A model generated the notes under the pieces. That model had not been told where the DNA came from. It worked only from the letters and a program-made list of their open reading frames with translations, and searched no databases. Below, piece after piece: positions 25,467 to 38,247 of a stretch of DNA of 64,000 bases; within the stretch, counting starts at the first letter, position 1; the number at the start of each line of letters is the position of its first letter. The position numbers and the translations under genes are program-made. The stretch is from Mimachlamys varia (lineage: Eukaryota > Mollusca > Bivalvia > Pectinida > Pectinidae): contig OX392528.1 of assembly GCA_947623455.1 (NCBI GenBank), positions 696,001 through 760,000 of the forward strand, read 5' to 3'.

Positions 25467-27061
25467 AGGTCACCTCAGATGAAGTCTCAAGTGACCTTTT
25501 GCAGTTGCCTTTAGTCCATTGTCGTTCATTGTATACAATTTACATTTTCGACCACAATAACCAAAAGGCCCTGAGAACTGATACTTGGTCTGCAGCATGC
25601 TGGGATGAAGGGCTACAAAGTTTGTTCATATGAGTAACCTTGACTTAGGTTCAAGGTCACAAGGGTAAAATGTATTTAGTCTTCTAGTGACTTAATATAT
25701 TCTCAATAATTTAAAGGCGCTTGGTTCTTATATTGGGCCTGAAGCATGCTGGGATAAAGGGCTACCAACTGTCTTTAAATGAATGACCTTGACTTGTTCT
25801 CAAGGTCACAGGGGTCAAAAGTGTGAAAATCTTTCAGCAGCTTCTTGTCCATAACTGTAGGGCCCAGGGTACTGATATTTTGCCTGTAGCATGCTAGGAT
25901 GAAAGACTTCTTAGTTTGTTCAAATTAATTACCGTGACCTACTTTCAAAGTCACAGAAGTCAAATGGATTAAAAAACATTAAACAATTTCTTCTCAATAA
26001 TTAAAATGCTCATGGTACTGAAGGGCTACTAAATATGTTCAAATGAATGACCTCGATCAACTTTTGAGATCACAAAGGTCAAATATCTTTTTAAAGGTCA
26101 ATCACCTTTTTTCTAAATAAATAAAATGTCAATCGAAACAATGTTTGGCCTGAAGCATGTTGGCAAATGAATGTCAAAGTCAAAGGTGTCAAATGTTTTG
26201 AAATCTGCCAGCAACCTCTAGTTTATAACCAAAAGGTCCAGAATATTTAATACAAAATATATAATTTGATCTGTAGCGTGCAAAATGAAAAGTTTTTAAG
26301 TTTGTTCAAATGAATGACCTTGGTCTACTTTCAGTTACAGAGGTCAAATGGATTAAAAATCTTCAACAATTTTTCTCGATAACTGAAATGCCGATGGTAC
26401 TGATATTTGACCTTTATCATACTGTGTACCTTAAATATTTGAGCAATTTCTCAATAACCAAAAGGCACAGGGTACTGATGAAGGATGAAGGGCTATCAGA
26501 ATTGTTCAAATGAATGTCCTTAACCTACTTGCAAGGTCACATGTATTAAAATCCTCAGTGATAACTCAAAGGCCCAGGGTACTGATATTTGGCCTTGTGC
26601 ATGCTTGGAGGAAGGGTACTAAGTTTGTTTACCGTAAATGAATGACCTTGTTCTTCTTTCAAAATCGTATGGTTCAAAAGAGTTAAAAATCTTCAGTGAG
26701 TGACCTCTTCTCAATGACTCAAAGGCCCAGGGTAATGATATTGAACCTTTAGCATGCTTGGGTGAAGGGGTACCAAGTTTGTTTTAATTAATTACTGTGA
26801 CATTCTTTCAATGTCAAAAGTGTCGAATGTATTGAAATCTTCCAGTAATCTCTACTCGATAACGGAAAGGCCCTCGGTACCACTTTGAAGGTCACAAGGG
26901 TCAAATTATTACGTATTTCAAGCTTCATCTTTCATATTGCAATAAGCTCTTGGGTATATTGTATTTTGTGCTAGCAAGAACATGTGTTTGAAGTAGGCTT
27001 TCAAGTTTGTAGAGGTTGATTTTAGAGCAGGTGAATGATTCAGGCCTATTAAGCCTCTTGT
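25467..27061 (+). mobile_element. Interspersed element with tandem core (copy B, aggtcacc type)
   Basis: It begins with an imperfect palindrome (aggtcacctcagatgaagtc ... aagtgacct). It has about eight diverged ~170-bp core units (ctgaagcatgctgggatgaa, tgaatgaccttgac) and ends caggcctattaagcctcttg + t. Its architecture matches copies A, C and D but the sequence family differs. It lies between the OPA3 3' end and the following gene-poor region. Confidence 0.6.
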
Positions 27062-28733
27062 CTTCCAATCCAGATATGCTGGAGTCACTTTTCAAAGATG
27101 AGAGGGTCTTATGATGGCAGTTTCACTTTCCTGATTTGAAAAAGTGGCGTCGGTCGAGAGGCAACTGTTGTGTTAATGATTTTTTCAAAACAATGCCATA
27201 AAATGCCACAAATGGAAATCAGTACAGTGGAGTAGCAGAAGTGATAGGTGTGTATGTCAAATGAAACAGGTATACTTATTGCTGAGCAAGCGCACAATAT
27301 AAGGCGTCCAAAACAACAGTGTTTGTCTGTGGATGATATTTTATGAGAGGATGCAACCTGTGCTATGTGTTAGTAAATAAGTTGACGATGGGCTGTAATC
27401 TTGCCTTCCCAGTAACATCGTCTCAAAGAAGATTTGTCACGGCTACAATCTGGGGGAGTTCGATAGACACTGAAACCACCAGCAGCTTGGTGGTGTTGCT
27501 AGAGCAGTGTTCTCTGTCAAACGTCATTAATAACATACTGTGTTTTACGGTCCTGGATAGAAATATTTAGGTCATATTTGTAAGTCATGTTCTAAAATGT
27601 ATTTGATGTTTCCAATAAATGGTAAACTTGATTGTCATTATAAAGAAGTCGTATTTCACGACTGGACTGTTCTGAACAGTTGCTCCACAGTGACAGCCCT
27701 GACTCCACTCAGAGGTAACAATATGGGGTATGTGCTGGGAACAATGCCTGCCTGTCCCTGCCGTACCGAGGGCAACCATGCAAGCACTGGATGCTGTCAG
27801 GCTTCAGTGATTTCAAATGACTCTCTTTCATTATTATCAAATCTTAGATTATGAGGAATTCAGTCATGTATACTTAATATGTTCTCTCATCATCAACATC
27901 TAAAAATGAACAATATTTTGACAGTTTTCGCTTATATAGTAGATCGTTATTATCTATTCAACATACTAGGCTAAAGTCAAACACAAACTGGTACAGAAAA
28001 TAATAGAAAGGGCTTGTAACATCTCTAAATAGCGCGTGATAAAACGTATATCTCAATAAACGTGTGTTACCAAGTAGCTAGGAATAGCCCATGTAAAACA
28101 ATGTATGGATATTTCACAATGAATGGACACTCGTGAGGCGCCTATAAATGCATGTTTGGGGCTGTCATCTGTCACATGGAAACGTGTGTTTAGAGAAATT
28201 GTGCAGATGAATCCGCTTCGTGCAAACGATTTTAAGTTGTTGGTGTTGTGGTGATTAAGTCAGCATTTCTATCACAGGGACTGAAAAGACCAGTGGCATC
28301 ATTAAAAGTGAGGTAGAGAGCAAGAGCGATGTTGAAAGCCATGCATCTGTCTGTAGGACCATAAATCAAAACAACCAAACATGCAGAGAACGTGCCTCAT
28401 CCATTGTATATATACCGACTACACACTGTTCAAGGCCGTGCGCAGTGCCAAATACAGGATGCGAAACTTTTACCTGTCAACTACTTAATGCCAAACGCAA
28501 AATTGTATTGCCTCATTGGCCAGTAGATAGCCACGGAGCAGAGCAGAAAACAATACACTACTCTAAAAGTGCCGTTTCATGAACAGGTTTTAAAAAGTTG
28601 CTGAACTAGCACTCTTCTCCTGTTCATTCACTTGTCACTATTGGCATAACACAATACATACGTATTCCACAGATGTTGTCAACAAGCCCGTATTCGCAAA
28701 CGTAAGCCTAAATCAATGAAACTGGCGTAGAAT
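27062..28733. other. No gene seen
   Basis: Several 60-85 codon frames on both strands (for example 27343-27570, 27585-27854) show no family motif, signal or splice support. Confidence 0.45.
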
Positions 28734-28809
28734 CATCGTCGGAAACCCACTGTACACTTCTCTGACATTTGCATACGTCAGAGAAGTGTACAGTGGGTTT
28801 CCGACGATG
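28734..28809. repeat. Perfect 33-bp-arm hairpin
   Basis: The arms at 28734-28766 and 28777-28809 are exact reverse complements around a 10-nt loop (atttgcatac). The direct repeat tggcgtagaat flanks it on both sides (overlapping the last arm bases on the right). Confidence 0.95.
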
Positions 28810-30707
28810 GCGTAGAATAGGAACAGGGACTCGAAGATCCTTAATGAGCCAGACAGACGTTACCGAAGGGTAAATGCCCCCTGCTTCATCAACTGTACAT
28901 TAAAATGGAATCCAAGTACTGAGTGATACCAGGATGTCAAAGCTTAATTACGACGGGCACAATCATTACCATAATCAATAGTTTGACCTTTATATCACAA
29001 AAAAACTCGAGATAATGACGGGGACCACAAAACTTTCCCCAGTCTACTTCAATGTACTGGAACTTTGGTGTAGTGCACGCTTGTCTGTCAACAGTAAACA
29101 GCCATCATGTTCGGAACTTAAATACCGAAGATTTGGAAATACAGGAAGTTATTGTCAAGAAAGGGGAAATTCACGAATACATGTCTTTGTTTATCTTTAT
29201 TTGGAAACAGTCTTACTAAATTGATCAATTATATTTCTTAATTTTATATTTTACTACATTTATGAAACAGGTTGCAATATATGCAATATATCCCGGTTGT
29301 GTAGATTTGATCTATTCGGACGTGGTTATTATTACACGTAAATGTTAGGAGTTGTATTTACTAAAGAGGTCCACCAAGAGTCTGTCTACAGGACAAGGCA
29401 ACGATAACGTAAGCTGTAGTTTTTGTACCGAGGTATGGCCGCGGGGCTGTTTATGGTGGGATATTTATCTGTTCCCAGGTGTAAAAGACTTGCTCTAGAG
29501 TGTACCCTATGTACGTGATTATAAATGGTATCTCACATGAGTGTCGGACTTCAGCATATATTCATGTCTGTAAATCGTCACAATGATGTGTCGGAGGTTT
29601 CTTATGGAGGTATATTAACTTATAGTTCGTCAACAATGGCTCGACTACCTTCATTGTACTGCGACACAGGGTATTTAAATAAGGGATATGAGTCCTGGTT
29701 TTTAGTTGTCCACGTACAATAGAAAATTACCAACAGTTTTCGTTAGGACTAAATCTAGGTATTGAAGTGAAGTAGCCATAATACTTGTTACTGCCCCACA
29801 ATTAGGTGTTAGTGTGGACGACCCGATATATGTTATGTTTGGGGTGTTAAGCTAAGCTTCCACCACGGTGAAGTAATACAACCTGTTTATAACGACCAAC
29901 GCTACAGATCGTATCTCTGAACGACCTGTCTAATGTGACCAGTGGTGTAGTAAATGTATCCATCTTCCTGAACGAACTGTCTAATAGAAGTAATACAATC
30001 TGTCTATAACGACCAACCTTACATATCGTATCTCTGAACGACCTGTCAAATGAGACCGGCGTTATAGTGAGTTTGCCTGTCTAGTGAGACCTTAATGACC
30101 TGTCTAACGCAACCGAGTAAAGAGTTATATTACCCAGGTATAACGACTAGCCACCTGTCTAGAGAGAACTTCGGTGTAGTAAAGATTGTCGATATCGTGC
30201 ATTATAAGACTCGAATCCTGTTAGTGAAGAAGGCTAATAAAGCGACTATCGCCTTCTCTTTTTTTATTTTGGTTGCCCCTACCCACCTACCCCGACCCCC
30301 GGGTACTTACAGGGATGCTGTGGTTGGTAGTAGCAAGTACACACTTACTTTGTTCCACGTGCATCTTGTCCACCTGTATCCCTGGATCTGGTACTGTAGT
30401 TAGTCTAGTGAGAACTTTGTCCAGGTTATCAGCGACTAAAACACTTAGTGGCCAGCTGGTGTAAGCGGTGGTGGGGTAACTTTTCGCTCTGTTCCTTTCA
30501 CTAGTACAATTGATGTGTCTAGATATTGTCTAGTTAGGTAAATAAACCCTACCCGTTACACATGAACTACTCGGTATATTAACATAATAACACTCATCAT
30601 CTCAAAACACAGTGGTATTACAGTCGTAACCTGTTTGTATTCACGAAACCATTGGATAGTAACGCATTAACCACTGACAGACTTAATAACTCCGTGGCCT
30701 TGTTAAC
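28810..30707. other. No gene seen; one diverged direct duplication
   Basis: A ~75-bp block near 29868 (gaagtaatacaacctgttta, then cgtatctctgaacgacctgt) recurs diverged near 29987. Short frames lack support. Confidence 0.5.
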
Positions 30708-32005
30708 CTTACAAAAGGACGCCCTAATCTATAACAAAAGGACGCTCTAATCTATTACAAAAGGACGCCCTAATCTATAACAAAAGGACGCCCTAATCTA
30801 TAACAAAAGGACGCCCTAATCTATAACAAAAGGACGCTCTAATCTATTACAAAATGCCGCTCTAATCTATTACAAAATGACGCCCTTAACTATTACAAAA
30901 GGAAGCCCTAATCTATTACAAAAGAACACCCTAATCTATTACAAAAGGACGCCTTAATCTATTACAAAAGGACGCCCTAATCTATTACAAAATGACGCCC
31001 TAATCTATTACAAAAGGAAGCCCTAATCTATTACAAAAGAACACCCTAATCTATTACAAAAGGACGCCTTAATCTATTACAAAAGGACGATCTAATCTAT
31101 TACAAAAGAACACCCTAATCTATTACAAAAGGACGCTCTAATCTATTACAAAAGGACGCTCTAATCTATTACAAAAGGACGATCTAATCTATTACAAAAG
31201 GACGCCTTAATCTATTACAAAAGGACGCCCTAATCTATTACAAAATGACGCCCTAATCTATTACAAAAGGAAGCCCTAATCTATTACAAAAGAACACCCT
31301 AATCTATTACAAAAGGACGCTCTAATCTATTACAAAAGGACGCCTTAATCTATTACAAAAGGACGCCCTAATCTATTACAAAATGACGCCCTAATCTATT
31401 ACAAAAGAACACCCTAATCTATTACAAAAGGACGATCTAATCTATTACAAAAGGACGCCTTAATCTATAACAAAAGAACACCCTAATCTATAACAAAAGA
31501 ACACCCTAATCTATAACAAAAGGACGCCCTAATCTATTACAAAAGGACGCTCTAATCTATTACAAAAGGACGCCCTAATCTATTACAAAAGGACGCTCTA
31601 ATCTATTACAAAAGGACGCTCTAATCTATTACAAAAGGACGCCCTAATCTATTACAAAATGACGCCCTAATCAATTACAAAAGGACGCCCTCATCTATTT
31701 CAAAAGGACGCCCTAATCTATTACAAAAGGACGCTCTAATCTATTACAAAAGGACGCCCTAATCTATTACAAAAGGACGCCCTAATCTATAACAAAAGTA
31801 TGCCTTGTTCTATAACAAAAGGACGCCCTAATCGATTACAAAAGGACGCCCTAATCTATTACAAAAGGACGCCCTAATCTATTACAAAAGGACGCCCTAA
31901 TCTATAACAAAAGGACGCCCTAATCTATTACAAAAGGACGCCCTAATCTATTACAAAAGGACGCTCTAATATAAAACGACGCTCTAATCTTTTACAAAAT
32001 GACGT
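30708..32005 (+). repeat. 1.3-kb minisatellite, 23-bp unit
   Basis: About 55 units of aaaggacgccctaatctatt + aca, with variants ggacgctcta, gaacaccct, ggaagccct and aatgacgccc. The same variant order (ggaagccct, gaacaccct, ggacgcctt) recurs around 30900, 31010 and 31265, showing block duplication. Confidence 0.97.
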
Positions 32006-32640
32006 TCTCAGCTGTCCGGCCCGCTGTTGTGTATTCGTATTTAGAGGTGATTCAGGTTTAACAGGACAGTACGTAGCTTCTTTGTCCATAACGTTCTAAT
32101 TCTATTTAAAATTATTAATTTGTTTAACAAGAATCGCGAATAGCCGAGGTCCTCGGGATTTTCCCCTCACACAAACTATGCCTTATATGTAAACCTGCCC
32201 ATCGACATAAAAATATACAAAGATACAGAGATAGGGGTTTAATTAGATTATAAACAGCCAGTCTTAGTTGGTGTAAAGCGTTTAAAAGCGCTTGATCGCC
32301 CGTGTGGCGTCGGGAGCAACATAAGCTGTACATTTTATATGCAAAATAAACGAAATAAAGAGCGGTTAGAGTAGTGTGTATATTCTCGTGTAACCATCCC
32401 CTCAGTAACAACCTAACAGGGACACCTAAACAGACACAAGTACGTACAAACGTTCCTATCTAAATTCTTACATCTGTGTCAGCACCGTCAAGTCTGAACT
32501 GAAACCCCACGTTTGGTTGCGAACAAACATGCAAATAGTTCTATACACTTTAATCTGAAACTATGACAAAACTGTAATTACAATAACCGAAAACCATGAC
32601 ATTAACCGTGGGCTATAACAACAGCTGTATGAATATGAAC
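32006..32640. other. No supported gene
   Basis: A 95-codon minus-strand frame at 32124-32411 has one hydrophobic stretch but no recognisable family, and I do not call it. Confidence 0.4.
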
Positions 32641-33225
32641 GTATTTGTCTCTTCTGTCTGATATACTGGTGACCTTGACATTTGTGTCTTCTGTCTGATA
32701 TACTGGTGACCTTGACATTTGTCTCTTCTGTCTGACGTACTGGTGACCTTGACATTTGTCTCTTCTGTCTGATATACTTGTGACCTTGACATTTGTCTCT
32801 TCTGTCTGATATAAGGGGGTCGCGGTGGCTGAGTGGTTAAGGTGTTCCGACACTGTACCACTAGCCCTCCTATCCACAGCTGGGTTACGAGTTCGAATCC
32901 CACGTGGGGCAGTTGTTAGGTACTGACTCCGGCTTTACTCCACCTCCAAAACCTGGCACATCCTTAAATGACCCTGGCTGTAAATAGGGGGTAAAGTAAA
33001 ATAAACCAAATAAACCAAATTGCCTGATATAATGGTGTGACCTTGGAATTCGTATCTTCTGTGTGATATACTGGTGTGACCATGAGATTCGTATCTTCTG
33101 TGTGATATACTGGTGACCTTGACATTCGTATCTTCTGTAATATATACTAGTGACCTTGACATTCGTATCTTCTGTGTGATATACTGGTGACCTTGACATT
33201 CGTCTCTTCTGACCGATATATTGGT
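32641..33225 (+). repeat. 37-bp minisatellite of TGACCTTGA sites, split by a SINE
   Basis: The units contain tgatatactggtgaccttga followed by catttgtctcttctg. They occupy 32641-32815 and resume, more diverged, at 33022-33225 after the SINE. At least seven units carry TGACCTTGA, the complement of TCAAGGTCA. Confidence 0.93.
32816..33020 (+). mobile_element. tRNA-derived SINE
   Basis: The tRNA-like head has an A box (GGTGGCTGAGTGGTTAAGG, class II Leu/Ser type) and a B box (GAGTTCGAATCCC). A non-tRNA body (ccggctttactccacctcc, ctggctgtaaatagggggt) follows, with a short A/C-rich tail (aataaaccaaataaaccaaa). It is inserted in the 37-bp array, and ctgatata lies at both edges. The intact Pol III boxes suggest a relatively young copy. 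It is not a functional tRNA: the 3' body and tail run straight on. Confidence 0.85.
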
Positions 33226-33965
33226 GTGACCTGTCGAGTAAATCAATGATCTCTGTTTGATCGACGGACCACTCACATTTCCCGAACTTACATGGTAAGA
33301 CCAGACGCCTATTTTGATATCTTTGAAGCAGGCGATACTTGCCTGATCGGGTGTTGATTACTCCTAAGTCCACCCATGAGTTGTATAGGACAGTAATTGA
33401 AGTACACATGGTTATACAAAAGATGTGCACTTGCGTTGGAGGGATTGTTGGTAATTTTATGATGTTTTGGAGAATTTGTTGGAATAGTACAAAATATCGT
33501 CATTGTTACCAAGAACTTTTGACCACTTATCTACAATACAAAACACACCAAATGGCGTCCTGGTAGTAGTAGCATAGTACATGTACGGCAAGTTGGAATC
33601 CAAGTCACGCGTCGATCGATCCTATCCCAGACCTAACACAAGAAAAATGTCAGAAATGCACTTAAGCTCTGACCTTCTGCGTACTTGTCCAGTCCTTGTC
33701 CGTAATAAGGCAGTCCACGACACCTTGGCGGATCAGACGTGTCTTTTATAGTATTGACCCGTGTTACCATGGATATTTGTGTAAGCACGTGGAAACGGTC
33801 CTCTCTCAGTCTGTAATCATCAATCAAAGACATGGAATAATTTTCTGACGTTTGACAGTCTCCAACAGTCGGTCTCCAAGGTTACAAATGTGGGTCAAGA
33901 AACTGGTGTTATGGTTTAGGATAATACACGTGGGCCTAGGAGAGGAGGGTCATTGTGACACTGCG
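33226..33965. other. No supported gene
   Basis: A 66-codon minus-strand frame at 33633-33833 (begins MSLIDDYRLREDRFHVLTQI) has reasonable composition but no recognised family and no confident splice partners. Confidence 0.4.
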
Positions 33966-36900
33966 ACATGGAATGGTGTATTGACAAGGGTTGTATGTTA
34001 CAATGGTGGGTTGTGACAAATGTTACAATGGCGGGTTGTGACAAGGGTTGTATGTTACAATGGTTGGTTGTGACAAATGTTACAATGGTGGGTTGTGACA
34101 AGGGCTGTGTGTTACAATGGTGGGTTGTGACAAGGGCTGTGTGTTACAATGGCGGGTTGTGACAAATGTTACAATGGTGGGTTGTGACAAGGGTTGTATG
34201 TTACAATGGTGGGTTGTGACAAGGGTTGTATGTTACAATGGTGGGTTGTGACAAGGGCTGTATGTTACAATGGTGAGTTGTGACAAATGTTACAATGGTG
34301 CGACAAGGGTTGGTGGTGATAATGTTGTGACAAGGTTTGTGTGTGACAATGTTGGGTTGTGACAAGGTTTGTATGTGACAATGGTGGGTTGTGACAAGGG
34401 TTGTATGTTACAATGGTGGGTTGACAAGGGCTGTGTGTTACAATGGTGTGTTGACAAGGGCTGTATGTTACAATGGCGGGTTGTGACAAATGTTACAATG
34501 GTGGGTTGTGACAAGGGCTGTGTGTTACAATGGTGGGTTGTGACAAATGTTACAATGGTGGGTTGTGACAAGGGCTGTGTGTTACATTGGTGGGTTGTGA
34601 CAAGGGTTGTATGTTACAATGGTGGGTTGACAAGGGCTGTGTGTTACAATGGTGGGTTAACAAGGGCTGTGTGTTACAATGGTGGGTTGTGACAAATGTT
34701 ACAATGGTGGGTTGTGACAAATGTTACAATGGCGGGTTGTGACAAATGTTACAATGGTGGGTTGTGACAAATGTTACAATGGTGGGTTGTGACAAATGTT
34801 ACAATGGTGGGTTGACAAGGGCTGTGTGTTACAATGGTGGGTTAACAAGGGCTGTGTGTTACAATGGTGGGTTGTGACAAATGTTACAATGGTGGGTTGT
34901 GACAAATGTTACAATGGCGGGTTGTGACAAGGGTTGTATGTTACAATGGCGGGTTGTGACAAATGTTACAATGATGGGTTGTGACAAATGTTACAATGGT
35001 GGGTTGTGACAAGGGCTGTGTGTTACAATGGTGGGTTGTGACAAATGTTACAATGGTGGGTTGTGACAAGGGCTGTGTGTTACAATGGTGGGTTGTGACA
35101 AGGGTTGTATGTTACAATGGTGGGTTGTGACAAGGTTTGTGTGTGACAATGTTGGGTTGCGAAAGGGTTGTTTGTGACAATGTTGGGTTGTGACAAGGGT
35201 TGTATGTGACAATGATGGGTTGTGACAAGGGCTGTATGTGACAATGGTGGGTTGTGACAAGGGCTGTGTGTTACAATGGCGGGTTGACAAGGGTTGTATG
35301 TTACAATGGTGGGTTGACAAGGGCTGTGTGTTACAATGGCGGGTTGTGACAAATGTTACAATGGTGGGTTGTGACAAGGGTTGTGTGTTACAATGTTGGG
35401 TTGTGACAAGGGCTGTGTGTTACAATGGCGGGTTGTGACAAGGGCTGTGTGTTACAATGGCGGGTTGTGACAAGGGTTGTATGTTACAATGGTGGGTTGA
35501 CAAGGGCTGTATGTTACAATGGTGAGTTGTGACAAATGTTACAATGGTGGGTTGTGACAAGGGCTGTGTGTTACAATGGTGGGTTGTGACAAATGTTACA
35601 ATGGTGGGTTGTGACAAGGGTTGTATGTTACAATGGTGGGTTGACAAGGGCTGTGTGTTACAATGGTGGGTTGTGACAAATGTTACAATGGTGGGTTGAC
35701 AAGGGCTGTGTGTTACAATGGTGGGTTGACAAGGGCTGTGTGTTACAATGGTGGGTTGTGACAAATGTTACAATGGTGGGTTGTGACAAATGTTACAATG
35801 GTGGGTTGTGACAAATGTTACAATGGTGGGTTGTGACAAATGTTACAATGGTGGGTTGTGACAAGGGCTGTGTGTTACAATGGTGGGTTGTGACAAGGGT
35901 TGTATGTTACAATGGTGGGTTGTGACAAGGGCTGTGTGTTACAATGGTGGGTTGTGACAAATGTTACAATGGTGGGTTGTGACAAGGGTTGTATGTTACA
36001 ATGGTGGGTTGTGACAAGGGTTGTATGTTACAATGGTGGGTTGTGACAAGGGTTGTATGTTACAATGGTGGGTTGTGACAAGGGCTGTATGTTACAATGG
36101 TGAGTTGTGACAAGGGCTGTGTGTTACAATGGTGGGTTGTGACAAGGGTTGTATGTTACAATGGCGGGTTGTGACAAGGGCTGTGTGTTACAATGGTGGG
36201 TTGTGACAAGGGCTGTGTGTTACAATGGTGGGTTGTGACAAGGGTTGTATGTTACAATGGTGGGTTGTGACAAGGGTTGTATGTTACAATGGTGGGTTGT
36301 GACAAATGTTACAATGGTGGGTTGTGACAAATGTTACAATGGTGGGTTGTGACAAGGGTTGCATGTTACAATGGTGGGTTGTGACAAATGTTACAATGGC
36401 GGGTTGTGACAAGGGTTGTGTGTTACAATGGTGGGTTGTGACAAATGTTACAATGGCGGGTTGTGACAAGGGTTGTGTGTTACAATGGTGGGTTGTGACA
36501 AGGGTTGTATGTTACAATGGTGGGTTGACAAGGGCTGTGTGTTACAATGGTGGGTTGTGACAAGGGTTGTGTGTTACATTGGTGGGTTGTGACAAGGGCT
36601 GTGTGTTACAATGGCGGGTTGTAACAAGGGTTGTCGGTGACAATGGTGGGTTGCGAAAGGGTTGTTTGTGACAATGTTGGGTTGTGACAAGGGTTGTATG
36701 TGACAATGATGGGTTGTGACAAGGGCTGTATGTGACAATGGTGGGTTGTGACAAGGGCTGTGTGTTACAATGGTGGGTTGACAAGGGCTGTGTGTTACAA
36801 TGGCGGGTTGTGACAAATGTTACAATGGTGGGTTGACAAGGGCTGTGTGTTACAATGGTGGGTTGTGACAAATGTTACAATGGTGCGACAAGGGTTGGTG

Positions 36901-38027
36901 GTGATAATGTTGTGACAAGGGTTGTATGTGACAATGGTGGGTTGTGACAAAAGCTGTATGTTACAATGGTACGTGGGTTGTGACAAGGTTTGTGTGTGAC
37001 AATGTTGGGTTGTAACAAGGGTTGTAGGTGACAATGGTACGTGGGTTGTGACAAGGGTTGTATGTGTGATAATGTTGTGACAAGGTTTGTGTGTGACAAT
37101 GTTGGGTTGTGACAAGGGTTGTATGTGACAATGGTGGGTTGTAACAAAGCTGTATGTTACAATGGTACGTGGGTTGTGACAAGGTTTGTGTGTGACAATG
37201 TTGGGTTGTAACAAGGGTTGTAGGTGACAATGGTACGTGGGTTGTGACAAGGGTTGTATGTGTGATAATGTTGTGACAAGGTTTGTGTGTGACAATGTTG
37301 GGTTGTGACAAGGGTTGTATGTGACAATGGTGGGTTGTAACAAGGGTTGTCGGTGACAATGATGGGTTGCGAAAGGGTTGTTTGTGACAATGTTGGGTTG
37401 TGACAAGGGTTGGATGTGACAATGATGGGTTGTGACAAGGGTTGTATGTGACAATGGTGGGTTGTGACAAGGTTTGTATGTGACGATGGTGGGTTGTAAC
37501 AAAAATTGTTTGTCACAATGGTTGGTTGTGACAAGGGCTCTATGTGACAATGAAGGGTTGTGACAAGGGTTGTATGTGACAATGATGGGTTGCGACAAGG
37601 GCTGTATAGGTGACAACGAATTGTTGGTTGTGACAAAAGCTGTATTTGACAATGGTGGGTTGTGACAAGGGCTGTGTAGGTGAACACAGGGACCTGAGAA
37701 TTTTTACAGCTAGTTTTAGACCTATAATAGCGTGTTTAGCGTAATTTTACACATTTGGGGGGGGGGGGGGGTTAGATCAATTTAATTACGCTAAACACGC
37801 TATTATAGGTCTAAAACTAGCTGTAACAAATTCCCAGGTCCCTGTGTAGGTGACAACGAATGGTGGGTTGTGACAAAAGCAGTTTGTCACAATTGTTGGT
37901 TGTGACAAAAGCTATATTTGACAATAGTGGGTTGTGGCAAGGGCTGTATGTGACAATGGTGGGTTGTGACAAGAGTTTTAGGCCTATGTGACAATGGTGG
38001 GTTGTGACAAGGGTTGTATGTACCAGT
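33966..38027 (+). repeat. 4-kb minisatellite upstream of TDRD9
   Basis: Two alternating units share ttacaatggtgggttgtgac. The long form continues aagggctgtgtg (32 bp) and the short form aaat (~25 bp). Right of 36870 the units become more diverse (ggtttgtgtgtgacaatgtt, acgtgggttg) with block duplications (compare 36960-37090 with 37160-37290). A foldback MITE interrupts it at 37684-37847. It ends ~280 bp before the TDRD9 start codon, so it may overlap the promoter. Confidence 0.96.
37684..37847. mobile_element. Foldback MITE in the upstream array
   Basis: The terminal inverted repeats of ~63 bp (37684-37746 and 37784-37847) begin acacagggacct and are nearly identical, around a centre with a 15-G run (37757-37771). 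The flanks carry aggtga on both sides, a likely 6-7 bp target duplication although the array also contains this string. No coding capacity. Confidence 0.88.
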
Positions 38028-38247
38028 GGTAGTCCAGATATTTTTCTGTCACTCCCTTTCTTTCTACCTTGGCTGATTAAATTCTATAAATGTTTGGCAT
38101 ACATAATTAGCTGTAAATTTTAGGTTGTTCCCTCTGGATGTACTTTCATTTTCACTTCATTGTACATATATCGAGAATACCAGAGAGGTGCCAAATATCA
38201 TTGGACTCGGGTTAACGTCCGGTGACTTCCGAAAGTAAAAGGAAAAA

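Noticed and set aside
32124..32411. 95-codon minus-strand frame with a hydrophobic segment
   Set aside because: No family motif, no supporting splice sites and no codon pattern beyond chance. Left uncalled.
33633..33833. 66-codon minus-strand frame beginning MSLIDDYRLREDRF
   Set aside because: Non-repetitive and plausible in composition, but I could not recognise a family or link it to other exons.
33916..37687. Multiple 60-285 codon frames on both strands (HHCNTQPLS / VTMVGCDKGC types)
   Set aside because: They are periodic products of the 32/25-bp array, not independent genes.
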